From Bacteroidota bacterium (lineage in GTDB: Bacteria; Bacteroidota; Ignavibacteria; UBA10030; UBA6906): 43,755 bases of DNA. The position numbers and the translations under genes are program-made. Under the pieces are notes generated by a model. It was not told where the DNA came from. It ran no database searches and saw only the letters and a program-made list of their open reading frames with translations. Shown in pieces: positions 30,613 to 38,086 of the stretch (position 1 is the stretch's first letter; each line of letters opens with the position of its first letter). The DNA is taken from assembly GCA_030835135.1 (NCBI GenBank), contig JAUQWO010000067.1, positions 1 through 43,755 on the forward strand. The letters are read 5' to 3'.

Positions 30613-32092
30613 GCTCTTCCTTGGATTGGCGCACATCGACCTTCACCGGATACTGCCCGTTGAAGCACGCCGTACAATAGTGTTCCCCGTTCTCCCGCGG
30701 CACCGCGTCGAGCAGCTCCTCGATCGTGAGGTAGCCCAGGCTGTCGACGCCCAGTTCGTCCGCGATGGCATCGATGTCGCCGTGCTTCTCATTCGCGATG
30801 AGCTCGTCCTGTGTCGGGAAGTCCATGCCGTAGTGGCACGGATGCATGATGGGGGGGGCCGTGACCCGGAAGTGGACCTCCTTCGGAGCGGCCTGGCGGA
30901 TGAGCTGGACGAGCTGCTTGGAGGTGGTACCGCGGACGATCGAGTCGTCCACGATCACCACCACTTTGTCTTTCAGGACGCCCTTCACGATGTTGAATTT
31001 CGTCTTGACCTTGTTCTGCCGGATCTCCTGCACCGGCTGGATGAAGGTGCGTCCGATGTAGTGGCTCCGGATCAGGCCGATCTCCAGCTTCGCATTCCCG
31101 CCGAGCTTGTTGGTCTGCTGCACGAACCCCATCGTGGCGGTATTGCTTGAATCGGGCACGTTGATCACGATCAACTTCTCCCCGTCGGTCTTCGGCGTCA
31201 CCGGCCGCGCCGTCGCGAGCGCCTTCCCCAGTTTGCGGCGCACCTTGTCCACGCTGTGACCGAAGATCTGGCTATCGGGACGGGAGAAGTAGATGTACTC
31301 GAACACGCAGTGCGACGGGCGTGCCGGCTTGTCATCGATGCGGTAGGAGTGCGGGATCCCTGTCTTCAGCGTCGCATCATCGAACACCACGATCTCGCCC
31401 GGTTCCACATCACGCACATACTCGGCGTCGATGATATCGAATCCCACCGTCTCCGACGCGACCACGAACGCCCCTTCTTTCTTCCCGATGGCCAGCGGCC
31501 GGAACCCCTGGTGGTCGCGCGCCACGATCAACCGGTTGTCTGCCAGGATCACCAGGGAGAAGGCCCCTTCCACCTGCGACAGGGCATCGCGGATCTGTTC
31601 CAGCTGGTCCGTCCTGGTGCTGCGTGCGATCAGATGCAGGATGACCTCGGTGTCGGACGTGGTCTGGAAGATCGTTCCCGCGTCCTGCAGGCGCTGACGG
31701 ATCGCACGGAAGTTCGTGAGATTGCCGTTGTGGGCAATGGCGAGGTTGCCGGATTTGTAGAGCACGGTGAACGGCTGGACGTTCGCCTTGTTGTTCGCGG
31801 CGCCGGCGGTGGAGTAGCGGTTGTGCCCGATGGCCGCGCTTCCCTTCAGCACATCCGTGAAGATCCGGTTGTCCGAATAGACATCGTTCACGAGTCCGAA
31901 GTCCTTGTGCACATGGAAGCGTGGCCGCTTCTGTGCCGGGTCGAACTCCGATGTCACGATCCCCGATCCTTCCTGTCCGCGGTGCTGCTGGGCAAGCAGA
32001 CCGTAGTAGGTGAGGTGCGCGGCGGAATGGTGCCCGAACACGCCGAACACGGCACAATGACAGCGAGGTTTGTCTATCGCAGGATCACTCAT
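30602..32092 (-). CDS. purF: Amidophosphoribosyltransferase (PurF), Fe-S type
   Basis: The 496-residue enzyme makes phosphoribosylamine from PRPP and glutamine, the first purine step. Aligned by eye to the Bacillus enzyme, CAVFGVFGH places the catalytic cysteine at 13, after a 12-residue propeptide with an extra Cys11. LTYYGLLAQQHRGQEGSG follows. The PRPP loop is VVIVDDSIVRGTTS. Cysteines in SHCVFEYIYF, MHPCHYGMD and YCTACF match the [4Fe-4S] ligands. ATG 32092 starts a run of close or overlapping genes (pgsA, ftsY, mutL). Confidence 0.96.
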   Translation of the reverse strand: MSDPAIDKPRCHCAVFGVFGHHSAAHLTYYGLLAQQHRGQEGSGIVTSEFDPAQKRPRFHVHKDFGLVNDVYSDNRIFTDVLKGSAAIGHNRYSTAGAANNKANVQPFTVLYKSGNLAIAHNGNLTNFRAIRQRLQDAGTIFQTTSDTEVILHLIARSTRTDQLEQIRDALSQVEGAFSLVILADNRLIVARDHQGFRPLAIGKKEGAFVVASETVGFDIIDAEYVRDVEPGEIVVFDDATLKTGIPHSYRIDDKPARPSHCVFEYIYFSRPDSQIFGHSVDKVRRKLGKALATARPVTPKTDGEKLIVINVPDSSNTATMGFVQQTNKLGGNAKLEIGLIRSHYIGRTFIQPVQEIRQNKVKTKFNIVKGVLKDKVVVIVDDSIVRGTTSKQLVQLIRQAAPKEVHFRVTAPPIMHPCHYGMDFPTQDELIANEKHGDIDAIADELGVDSLGYLTIEELLDAVPRENGEHYCTACFNGQYPVKVDVRQSKEEHEA

Positions 32093-32146
32093 CGTCGGTC
32101 TCCGGCCTCAGCCACGGTTGAACAATGGGACATGAACAAAATGACG

Positions 32147-32175
32147 GCGGGCTCCCGGATCGTCCGGCAGCCCGC
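32147..32175 (-). terminator. Strong stem-loop between the lectin gene and purF
   Basis: GCGGGCT and CCGGA pair with TCCGG and AGCCCGC around one mismatch and a three-base loop. On the minus strand it is followed by CGTCATTTTG, so it may end the lectin-like gene transcript, but the T run is short. Confidence 0.5.
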
Positions 32176-32222
32176 ACAGACACTCCTTCAATGTGACGGG
32201 GTCCGCGCACGGTGCGCCGCAC

Positions 32223-32588
32223 CTACTTGACCCCCACGGCGATCCAGTTCCCCCACACGGACCCGACGCGTCCCTCGCCCCAGGTCTTGACCCGAAGGGT
32301 GAATCCCGTCTTCGTCACACGGAAGGCAGAGGCATGCAACCGCACCGTGTTGTCCGGTCCGGCGGTGGCATCGTAGCCCGAGAGAGAAACGAGGACGCGG
32401 GGTGGGACCGTGAACGCCTTTTCGAATGTGACTTCTTCGATGTACGTTCGTTCGCCGGTACCGCCATTCAGGGACCACCCCTCCTTGTCGGGTTCGCCGC
32501 TGTATTCACCCGCGAGGATGGTCTGTGCCCCGGCGCCTGCCACGCAGACACAGAGGAGAAACAATGCCGTACACATGTAGTTGATCAT
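32223..32588 (-). CDS. Small secreted H-type lectin-domain protein
   Basis: The 121-residue protein has a signal peptide (cleavage after AGA, residue 21). A domain resembling the H-type lectin family follows: FEKAFTVPPRVLVSLSGYD, then ASAFRVTKTGFTLRVKTW and a closing WGNWIAVGV, the usual conserved Trp-Ile-Ala segment. Such domains bind sugars such as GalNAc and are best known from snail agglutinin and discoidins. It is monocistronic between a divergent glycosyltransferase and a hairpin. Identification is by pattern recognition; binding specificity cannot be read. Confidence 0.75.
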   Translation of the reverse strand: MINYMCTALFLLCVCVAGAGAQTILAGEYSGEPDKEGWSLNGGTGERTYIEEVTFEKAFTVPPRVLVSLSGYDATAGPDNTVRLHASAFRVTKTGFTLRVKTWGEGRVGSVWGNWIAVGVK

Positions 32589-32700
32589 GACCTATGCTCC
32601 GGAACGGATGAGTGTGGCGTCCGTGCCATCACGAAGAGTGTTCACTGTGCTCAATGTGTCCAATATACGGAAATGGAGCCAAGGTCGCAACCGCCGCTCC

Positions 32701-32729
32701 TTGCATCCGCGGTCGGAATTCAGTATCGT
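32701..32729 (+). promoter_or_regulatory. Candidate promoter of the glycosyltransferase gene
   Basis: TTGCAT (32701-32706), a 17-base spacer and TATCGT (32724-32729) would start transcription about 30 bases before the GTG at 32767, which supports that start over longer in-frame ones. Confidence 0.4.
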
Positions 32730-32766
32730 TTCCTGTCCGCGCACCCCTTCACAACCGCAGGTCCTC

Positions 32767-33873
32767 GTGCTCTCTGCAGTGCTCATCACGCTCACCGTCA
32801 TGTATGCGGCCGGCATCGCTATCACCGCGCTTGTCGCATTGATCGCCCGTCATCGGACTGGTGCGGGCCGGCGTCCCTTCGTGTCGGTGGTCGTTGCCGC
32901 ACGCAATGAGGAGCACAATATCGGCCGGTGCCTGGAATCCATGTCGCGCCTCACCTGGCCGCGCGACCAGCTCGAAGTGATCATAGTGAATGACCGGTCG
33001 GAGGATGCCACGCCGGCGATCGTGCGCGAGTACGCGGCACGGTTCCCGTTCATCGCCCTCCTGTCCGCGGCGCCCGGCACCGGCCATCTCGCCGGCAAGA
33101 CCAACGCGGTCACCCAGGGGATCGATGCCTCGAAGGGTGAGATCATCATGATGACCGATGCGGACTGCGCCGTGCCACCTTCATGGATCGAGGAGACGGT
33201 GAAGTACTACACGGCGGACGGGATCGGGCTCGTCCCGGGCTTCACGGCCATCCGCGCGCGGAACCTGTTCGAGGCGATCCAGACCATCGATTGGTTCGCG
33301 CTCTTCACCGTTGCGTCCGCCACGAATTCCATGGGTTTTCCCGTCACTGCCGTCGGCACGAACTTCTCCGTACGGCGTACCGCGTACGAGGCCGTCGGTG
33401 GCTACCGGAAGATCCCCTTCAGCGTCACGGAAGACTACGCCCTCTTCCATGCCGTGACCTCGCACCCCTCGTATCGGGCGGTGTTCCCCATGGACCCCGG
33501 AACGATCGTCACGAGTGAACCCTGTCCGACCTGGAAGGACCTCTACCGGCAGCGGAAGCGCTGGTTCACCGGTGGGAAAGGAATGGACCTGAAGAGTGTC
33601 GGGATCTTTGCGGTGATCTGGCTCATGCACGCAGGCATCATCGGCGGCCTCATCCTGAATGCTCCCGTGGCGATGGTCGCTCTCGGGATCAAGGCAGCGG
33701 CGGACCTCATCCTCATGCTCCCGGGGATCGTGCGCTTCCGGAAGCCGGCGCTGCTGGCGGCATTCCCCTTCTACGAGATCTACTTCTTTCTGTATGTCAT
33801 GCTGTTCCCCCCGATCGTCCTGATCCACCGGAACGTCGTCTGGAAGGACAGGGACTTCAAAGCGAACGGGTGA
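32767..33873 (+). CDS. Membrane family-2 glycosyltransferase
   Basis: The 368-residue protein has an N-terminal helix (about 2-26) and a GT-A domain with VSVVVAARNEEHNIGRCLESM, MTDADC (DxD, 131-133), VTEDYAL and RQRKRW (QxxRW-like). Two or three C-terminal helices follow. This is the layout of processive or cellulose-synthase-like GT2 enzymes that add sugars from nucleotide donors at the inner membrane. The start is uncertain: the frame is open to 32581, but the region before 32767 does not look like protein and holds a promoter-like sequence. No pathway neighbours are present. Confidence 0.85.
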   Translation: MLSAVLITLTVMYAAGIAITALVALIARHRTGAGRRPFVSVVVAARNEEHNIGRCLESMSRLTWPRDQLEVIIVNDRSEDATPAIVREYAARFPFIALLSAAPGTGHLAGKTNAVTQGIDASKGEIIMMTDADCAVPPSWIEETVKYYTADGIGLVPGFTAIRARNLFEAIQTIDWFALFTVASATNSMGFPVTAVGTNFSVRRTAYEAVGGYRKIPFSVTEDYALFHAVTSHPSYRAVFPMDPGTIVTSEPCPTWKDLYRQRKRWFTGGKGMDLKSVGIFAVIWLMHAGIIGGLILNAPVAMVALGIKAAADLILMLPGIVRFRKPALLAAFPFYEIYFFLYVMLFPPIVLIHRNVVWKDRDFKANG

Positions 33874-33921
33874 GAGCACGGACGGCACCCCGGCGGGTCC
33901 GCAGGCAGGGAAGGAAAGAGA

Positions 33922-33958
33922 AAGGGCGTCTGTCCCGGTCCACGGGGCAGACGCCCTT
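33922..33958 (-). terminator. Terminator after the AAA+ regulator, possibly bidirectional
   Basis: Arms 33922-33936 and 33944-33958 pair over 15 bases with one G-T type mismatch and a seven-base loop. On the minus strand TTTCTCTTTCC follows. It separates the convergent glycosyltransferase and regulator genes. Confidence 0.75.
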
Positions 33959-33990
33959 GGTATGTTCAGGGCCTCGTGAGGGGCCGCACG

Positions 33991-35013
33991 TTAGGACCGC
34001 GTGCGGGCACTCGCGATGCCGAGGCGTTTCAGCTTGTACCGGAAGGTCTGTTCGGTCATGCCGAGGAACTGCGCGGCCTTCGACTGGTTGAAGCCGAACT
34101 TCTCGAGGGAGCGTTCGATGATCCCCTTCTCGATCACGTCCAGCGACTTGTCCAGAACGAACTCCTGGCCGGCCATGATGTTGTTGATCATCTTCACCAC
34201 CTCGGTCTTCTCGTCCAGCAACTCCGGCGGCAACACGAACCGTCCGTCCGTCGAGAAGAGCACGCACTTGTCGATCACCGATTTCAATTCGCGCACGTTC
34301 TCGCGCCATGGCTGGCGCACGAGCACGTCGACGGCATTGATATCGATGGCCAGTTCCGGCATGTTCATCTCACGGCAGATCTCCGCGGTGAAGTGCTTCA
34401 CCAGCAGCGGGATATCCTCCTGACGCTGGCGGAGCGGCGGGATATCCACCCGGTCGAGGTCCTTGATCTTCGCGTACAGCTCATCGAGCAGCTTGCGCTG
34501 GTCGAGGAGCACCGAAGGCTCGGCTTTCAGGGTGAAGATCACCCGGAGGTCGCCCGCCGCGGCAGATTCCGCGCGTCTGGACTTCCGCTCATTGATGAAG
34601 GACAGGACCTTCATCTGGCTGCGGAAGGAAGCATCCTCCAGGTTCTCGATCAGCAGTGTGCCGCGCGGCAGCAGGTCCAGCACGGATGCTTTCGGTGCGC
34701 CCGCGGCGGTCTGCAATCCGCGATCGCCGCCAAAGAGGATCTGTTCCAGCTCCTGGTCATCAGCCACGGACATGTTCACGGACAGGAACGGTCCGTCGCT
34801 GCCCACAGGCTTGCCATGGAGGTAGATGTTCTTCGCGACAGCCCCCTTGCCGACGCCGCCTTCGCCGACGATGACCACATCGCGGCGCGACTTTGCCAGG
34901 ACCGAGATCTGTTTCACGAGCGCATCGACCGCCCTTGATTTCCCAACGATCGGGTATTCAAAGGCATGCTTCCCCTTGCCTGCGTCGTTGCCCTTATGTT
35001 CTTTTGGTTCCAT
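33991..35013 (-). CDS. AAA+/Fis-type regulator, degenerate sigma-54 activator-like
   Basis: The 340-residue protein aligns with the central and DNA-binding parts of sigma-54 activators but has no receiver domain. Key positions are changed. Walker A is GEGGVGKG; Walker B reads GTLLIENL where GTLFLDEI is expected; the GAFTGA loop is replaced by GLQTAAGA; arginine-finger residues before IPPLRQRQEDIPLL are missing. ENVREL and a Fis-like HTH (NQSKAAQFLGMTEQTFRYKLKRLG) remain intact. It may therefore bind DNA without ATP-driven remodelling of sigma-54 polymerase, for example as a TyrR-like or structural regulator. It lies 21 bases after the membrane protein gene, probably in one operon. Confidence 0.85.
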   Translation of the reverse strand: MEPKEHKGNDAGKGKHAFEYPIVGKSRAVDALVKQISVLAKSRRDVVIVGEGGVGKGAVAKNIYLHGKPVGSDGPFLSVNMSVADDQELEQILFGGDRGLQTAAGAPKASVLDLLPRGTLLIENLEDASFRSQMKVLSFINERKSRRAESAAAGDLRVIFTLKAEPSVLLDQRKLLDELYAKIKDLDRVDIPPLRQRQEDIPLLVKHFTAEICREMNMPELAIDINAVDVLVRQPWRENVRELKSVIDKCVLFSTDGRFVLPPELLDEKTEVVKMINNIMAGQEFVLDKSLDVIEKGIIERSLEKFGFNQSKAAQFLGMTEQTFRYKLKRLGIASARTRS

Positions 35014-35034
35014 ACGGTTTCCGTAGTAGTTTGA

Positions 35035-36219
35035 TCAATTCCCGGCGTCGGATTTCGGACGTTCGTAAAGGGCGAAGAGCCGTCCGTGGACAACCTTCCG
35101 GTTGAAGAAACTTTCCACGACGATCGTGTCGAAGGCGTCGCGCCACCGGGTGATCCCGGCCGGACGCGCCTCGAGTTCGGTCTCGTAGAACTCCCCCTTG
35201 ACAGACATGATGAAGCGGAGACGAAGAGCGAAGAAGACGGCGATCAGGAAGCACACCACCGACGTCGCATACTGTCCGGCCACGAGGATCTCCGCGAACA
35301 CGTTCCACTCCAGCAGTTTCACCAGACTGGCATGGTGCAGGATCTCCATGCTCGTCGACAGCAGGAAGAGGAACATCATCTTCTCGATGTAGGCTCCCTG
35401 GGGCGGGTCCCGCATGTACTGGTAGCCGAAGAAGAGCAGGATGAATCCGACGGTCAGGACGCCCATGAAGATCATATACGAGTGCGCGGGCTTCCAGAGC
35501 AGCATGAGGTAGTTGTCGCCTTCCAGATACGGGAAGAGTTCCTCCACCCTCGCCAGACGTGCATCATTATAGAGCGTCGCGACCTCGACACCATCCCGGT
35601 ACACGAACAGGTTCGTCCGCTCGGCGAGCTGTGCTGGTGTCGGCTCCACGTCATTGTGCGCGTTCTTGAAATCCATCAGCGCATTGTCCATCTGCTTCCA
35701 GTCACGGGTGTCCTGCGTCGTGTACGCATACTCGGGATCGACCAGGAATCCGTTGAAGTAGGTGGCGAAGAAGGTGCCGACGATCGCCAGGGCGATGAAA
35801 TACTTTTGCGCGGTCTTGAAATCCCTGAAGAGCGTGTCGACGGAAAGATACACGATCGCGAATGCCAGGAAGAAGCCATAGGCGCCGTACCCGACATACT
35901 GCTCGAAGTAATGGTTCGCCTTCGCGGCTTCGGTGAACAGGACGCGACCCTTCCCCACAAATGGACCGACCCACCCGATGATCGCAATCGAAAAGAACAC
36001 GCCGAAGTTCGCAAAAATAAACTTGTTCTTCGTGGAGGGTTCATGCCGCATGATGGCAAAGGAGATCAGCGCCAGGAGAGCCTGGAACGAGGTCACCACG
36101 AAGAGCGACAGCTCCACCTCCTTGTGCGGCAGCGTGAGGAGCGCAGTCGCATAGGTCGCAACAAGTGCTACCCAGATCCAGAGGATCTTGCGAAGCGATA
36201 TGGAGAATTGTGTTTTCAT
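35035..36219 (-). CDS. Polytopic membrane protein of unknown function
   Basis: The 394-residue protein has about eight hydrophobic helices: five in residues 10-155, a polar segment of about 85 residues (near 160-245) and three more up to about 340. A soluble basic tail follows. Charged and His residues lie in the last helices (MEILHHASLVKLLEW). I recognise no family. ATG 36219 is directly preceded by GGTGAG and by a very strong promoter with a leader of only about 11 bases. It is followed by the degenerate AAA+ regulator, so it may be a sensor or transporter linked to that regulator; this is inference from position only. Confidence 0.8.
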   Translation of the reverse strand: MKTQFSISLRKILWIWVALVATYATALLTLPHKEVELSLFVVTSFQALLALISFAIMRHEPSTKNKFIFANFGVFFSIAIIGWVGPFVGKGRVLFTEAAKANHYFEQYVGYGAYGFFLAFAIVYLSVDTLFRDFKTAQKYFIALAIVGTFFATYFNGFLVDPEYAYTTQDTRDWKQMDNALMDFKNAHNDVEPTPAQLAERTNLFVYRDGVEVATLYNDARLARVEELFPYLEGDNYLMLLWKPAHSYMIFMGVLTVGFILLFFGYQYMRDPPQGAYIEKMMFLFLLSTSMEILHHASLVKLLEWNVFAEILVAGQYATSVVCFLIAVFFALRLRFIMSVKGEFYETELEARPAGITRWRDAFDTIVVESFFNRKVVHGRLFALYERPKSDAGN

Positions 36220-36236
36220 CTCACCGTTCCTGGGCA

Positions 36237-36265
36237 AATATAGGTAGCCACCCCCTTGCAGTCAA
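36237..36265 (-). promoter_or_regulatory. Strong promoter of the membrane protein/AAA+ operon
   Basis: On the minus strand, TTGACT (36265-36260), 17 bases and TATATT (36242-36237) continuing as TATATTTG. This is a near-consensus sigma-70 promoter and a perfect TAnnTTTG Bacteroidota -7 box. The start codon follows within about 11 bases of the predicted start. Confidence 0.75.
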
Positions 36266-36380
36266 GAGCAATCCGCAAAAAACCTTCAATCAGCGTAGAA
36301 TTGTGCTATGTATCACATTGAATATCGGTGGGATTTCGTAGAGAAACAACATTGATGCCACATGATAACGAGAGTGTAAA

Positions 36381-36413
36381 CGGCGAAATGTGGCGCCTTT
36401 TCGCCGCTTTTTC
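36381..36413 (+). terminator. Terminator-like hairpin with no known gene upstream
   Basis: CGGCGAAA (36381-36388) pairs perfectly with TTTCGCCG (36399-36406) around a ten-base loop and is followed by CTTTTTC. It points in the plus direction although no plus-strand gene precedes it. It may insulate the downstream promoter or end a small RNA. Confidence 0.5.
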
Positions 36414-36422
36414 AGAATTGCC

Positions 36423-36451
36423 TTGACAAATCCTGTGCGGTTGGCTATATT
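36423..36451 (+). promoter_or_regulatory. Strong promoter of the repeat-peptide gene
   Basis: A consensus TTGACA (36423-36428), a 17-base spacer and TATATT (36446-36451, followed by TCG). Transcription should start near 36458, about 260 bases before the start codon. Confidence 0.78.
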
Positions 36452-36455
36452 TCGT

Positions 36456-36467
36456 ATCCATATGGAT
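36456..36467. promoter_or_regulatory. Operator-like palindrome at the predicted transcription start
   Basis: ATCCATATGGAT is a perfect 12-bp palindrome placed on the predicted start site of the strong plus-strand promoter, where a repressor would block initiation. No known operator consensus is recognised. Confidence 0.45.
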
Positions 36468-36582
36468 GCCTATACGCACCTTCGTGTTCCACAGGGGGGA
36501 GGCAATCTCAAGGGTCACTTCCCCGGTTCCTGCTTCGACGGTTCGCCCCAGTCTACCTTATAAAGTAGTACAGACGCCATAG

Positions 36583-36653
36583 CACACGTGTACCCTCTCG
36601 CCCCGTGACTGGCGACGATCGCCCCAGGGACGTGTGTATCCGCACATGCGGAT
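36583..36653 (+). promoter_or_regulatory. Structured 5' leader of the repeat-peptide gene
   Basis: CACACGT (36583-36589) can pair with ACGTGTG (36630-36636), enclosing GGCGA-CGA-TCGCC (36611-36623). ATCCGC-ACAT-GCGGAT (36638-36653) follows. No known riboswitch class is recognised, but the clustering before a gene with a strong ribosome-binding site suggests post-transcriptional control. Confidence 0.35.
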
Positions 36654-36720
36654 CCCGAGAAGAATGAAAACTCTACTCACCACGAACCACACATTCACCG
36701 ACTTAACTCACGGAGGAGTC

Positions 36721-36945
36721 ATGTCCACGAACGCACGTCGTTTCCGCTCACTCGCCATCACGATCCTTGCCGTTGCCGCAACGAACGCAGCCATTGCGTT
36801 TGCAAGCGGAGTGCCGGTAGGCAAGCCGGATTCCCCGCGCCCGAAGACGAGCGGCGTGCCCGTTGGCAAGCCCGATTCTCCGCGCCCGGATGCCGAGAAG
36901 ACCAGCGGCGTACCGGTCGGCAAGCCGGATTCTCCGCGTCCGTAG
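36721..36945 (+). CDS. Small secreted peptide precursor with three identical 13-residue repeats
   Basis: The 74-residue product has a signal peptide (Arg-rich start, Ala/Ile/Leu core) ending AFA at residue 28. The predicted mature 46 residues are SGVPVGKPDSPRP three times, joined by KT and DAEKT, then stop. Cleavage after AFA would start exactly at the first repeat. ATG 36721 follows GGAGGAG at an ideal distance; in-frame ATGs at 36634 and 36664 lack the signal-peptide logic. A strong promoter, palindrome and structured leader precede it. The repeats are coded by different synonymous codons. I recognise no family; the form recalls precursors that release several copies of one peptide, or a small cell-wall peptide. 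Confidence 0.85.
   Translation: MSTNARRFRSLAITILAVAATNAAIAFASGVPVGKPDSPRPKTSGVPVGKPDSPRPDAEKTSGVPVGKPDSPRP
36805..36942 (+). repeat. Three coding tandem repeats of 39 bases
   Basis: Units lie at 36805-36843, 36850-36888 and 36904-36942, with spacers of 6 and 15 bases. Each pair of units differs at five bases, all silent third positions, while all 13 residues are identical. Confidence 0.95.
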
Positions 36946-37126
36946 TTGCGCGAGCGTTTCGCTGCAACTGCAGGGACCAGGAGTTCACCACGGGACAAGG
37001 AGTACCTGACCCGCGTGCATGAGACAGTGTGCGGAATTTGCGCATGACGTGCTTTTTCCGCATACTTTCTTCAGGTGCTATGCTGTCTCCTTACTCCATA
37101 TCTCCCACGTGGTGTTCCCGTTCGTC

Positions 37127-38086
37127 ATGCCGCTGAAGCAACTCCTGATCCACATCGGATTGTTCCTCCTGACATTCCTTACCACATCCTTCGCGGGTGT
37201 GGCATGGCTGAACCTGGATCCATTGGAATTGCTGAACCTGCAGGAGGGTCTGCTGTACGCGACCCTCCTGCTCTTCATGCTGTTGAGTCATGAGATGGGA
37301 CACTATGTCGCCGCGCGCGTGCATGGCGTGGACGCGACACTTCCCTTCTTCCTGCCGTTCCCCACGCACCTCGTACCTGTACCGGTCTTCCCCTTCGGCA
37401 CTCTCGGTGCTGTCATTCAGTTGCGCTCCCGTGTGCCAAGCCGTCGCGCGCTGCTGGATATCGGCGCAGCCGGGCCGATCGCAGGATTCATCGTGAGCGT
37501 TGCGTATCTGTACATCGGATTCCGCACCCTGCCGTCGATCGAGTACCTGTACACGATCCATCCGTTGTACCGCGGACTCCCGGCGATCCCGACCGATGGC
37601 CTCGCCTTCGGTTCGAGTCTGCTGTACGATCTCATGCGATCGTTCACGCCGTCACCCGGAACGTTCGTCCCTCCGTTGAACGAGGTGTACCACTATCCTT
37701 TCCTGTGTGTCGGATGGTTCGGGCTGTTCATCACATCGATGAACCTGTTGCCTGTCGGACAGCTCGACGGTGGGCACATCACGCGGGCGCTCTTCGGCGA
37801 CCGATCGCGCATCATCAGCCGCTCGGTTCTCGGTCTGCTGGCACTGATCGGGTTGCTGGGATTCCTCCCCCTGGTGGGTTTGCCTGACACCTACGGATGG
37901 AGCGGGTGGCTGTTCTGGGCAGGGATGCTCTACTTCGTCTTCGAGCGCAAGAAACGACGTATGATGGCGGCCGTGCCCCTGCGCGACGATACGCCGCCGG
38001 GCCCGGTGCGTACGGCCATCGGATGGACCTGCTTCGTGATCCTGGCACTCGGATTCGCCGTGGCGCCCTTCACGATCGTGATGTGA
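37127..38086 (+). CDS. M50-family (site-2 protease type) membrane metalloprotease
   Basis: The 319-residue protein has about seven hydrophobic segments. The zinc motif HEMGH is at 55-59, and NLLPVGQLDGGH carries the third ligand Asp214, the standard M50 pair. GAAGPIAGF lies between. No PDZ domain is seen. Such enzymes cut helices within the membrane, often releasing sigma factors from anti-sigma proteins. ATG 37127 (MPLKQLLIH) is preferred over upstream in-frame starts. It follows the repeat-peptide gene by 181 bases on the same strand, and its end overlaps the convergent CHAT gene by 17 bases. Confidence 0.9.
   Translation: MPLKQLLIHIGLFLLTFLTTSFAGVAWLNLDPLELLNLQEGLLYATLLLFMLLSHEMGHYVAARVHGVDATLPFFLPFPTHLVPVPVFPFGTLGAVIQLRSRVPSRRALLDIGAAGPIAGFIVSVAYLYIGFRTLPSIEYLYTIHPLYRGLPAIPTDGLAFGSSLLYDLMRSFTPSPGTFVPPLNEVYHYPFLCVGWFGLFITSMNLLPVGQLDGGHITRALFGDRSRIISRSVLGLLALIGLLGFLPLVGLPDTYGWSGWLFWAGMLYFVFERKKRRMMAAVPLRDDTPPGPVRTAIGWTCFVILALGFAVAPFTIVM

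Larger units (their letters stand above)
36220..36720. other. Regulatory intergenic region, no confident gene
   Basis: About 500 bases separate the divergent genes at 36219 and 36721. They hold a strong minus-strand promoter (36237-36265), a terminator-like hairpin (36381-36413), a strong plus-strand promoter (36423-36451) with a palindrome at the start site, and a leader of about 260 bases with several stem-loops. I see no convincing protein-coding sequence before 36721. Confidence 0.7.

Noticed and set aside
29104-30663. A 519-codon plus-strand frame
   Set aside because: It is antisense to ftsY and pgsA, both recognised by their active-site motifs.
36805-36942. Possible CRISPR array from three 39-base repeats
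   Set aside because: Spacers of 6 and 15 bases are too short, the units differ at silent codon positions, and they are in frame within a signal-peptide gene.
36708-36998. A minus-strand frame that also shows repeats
   Set aside because: The repeats are only the reverse of the secreted-peptide repeats. The codon changes are silent on the plus strand, and the plus frame has the ribosome-binding site and signal peptide.
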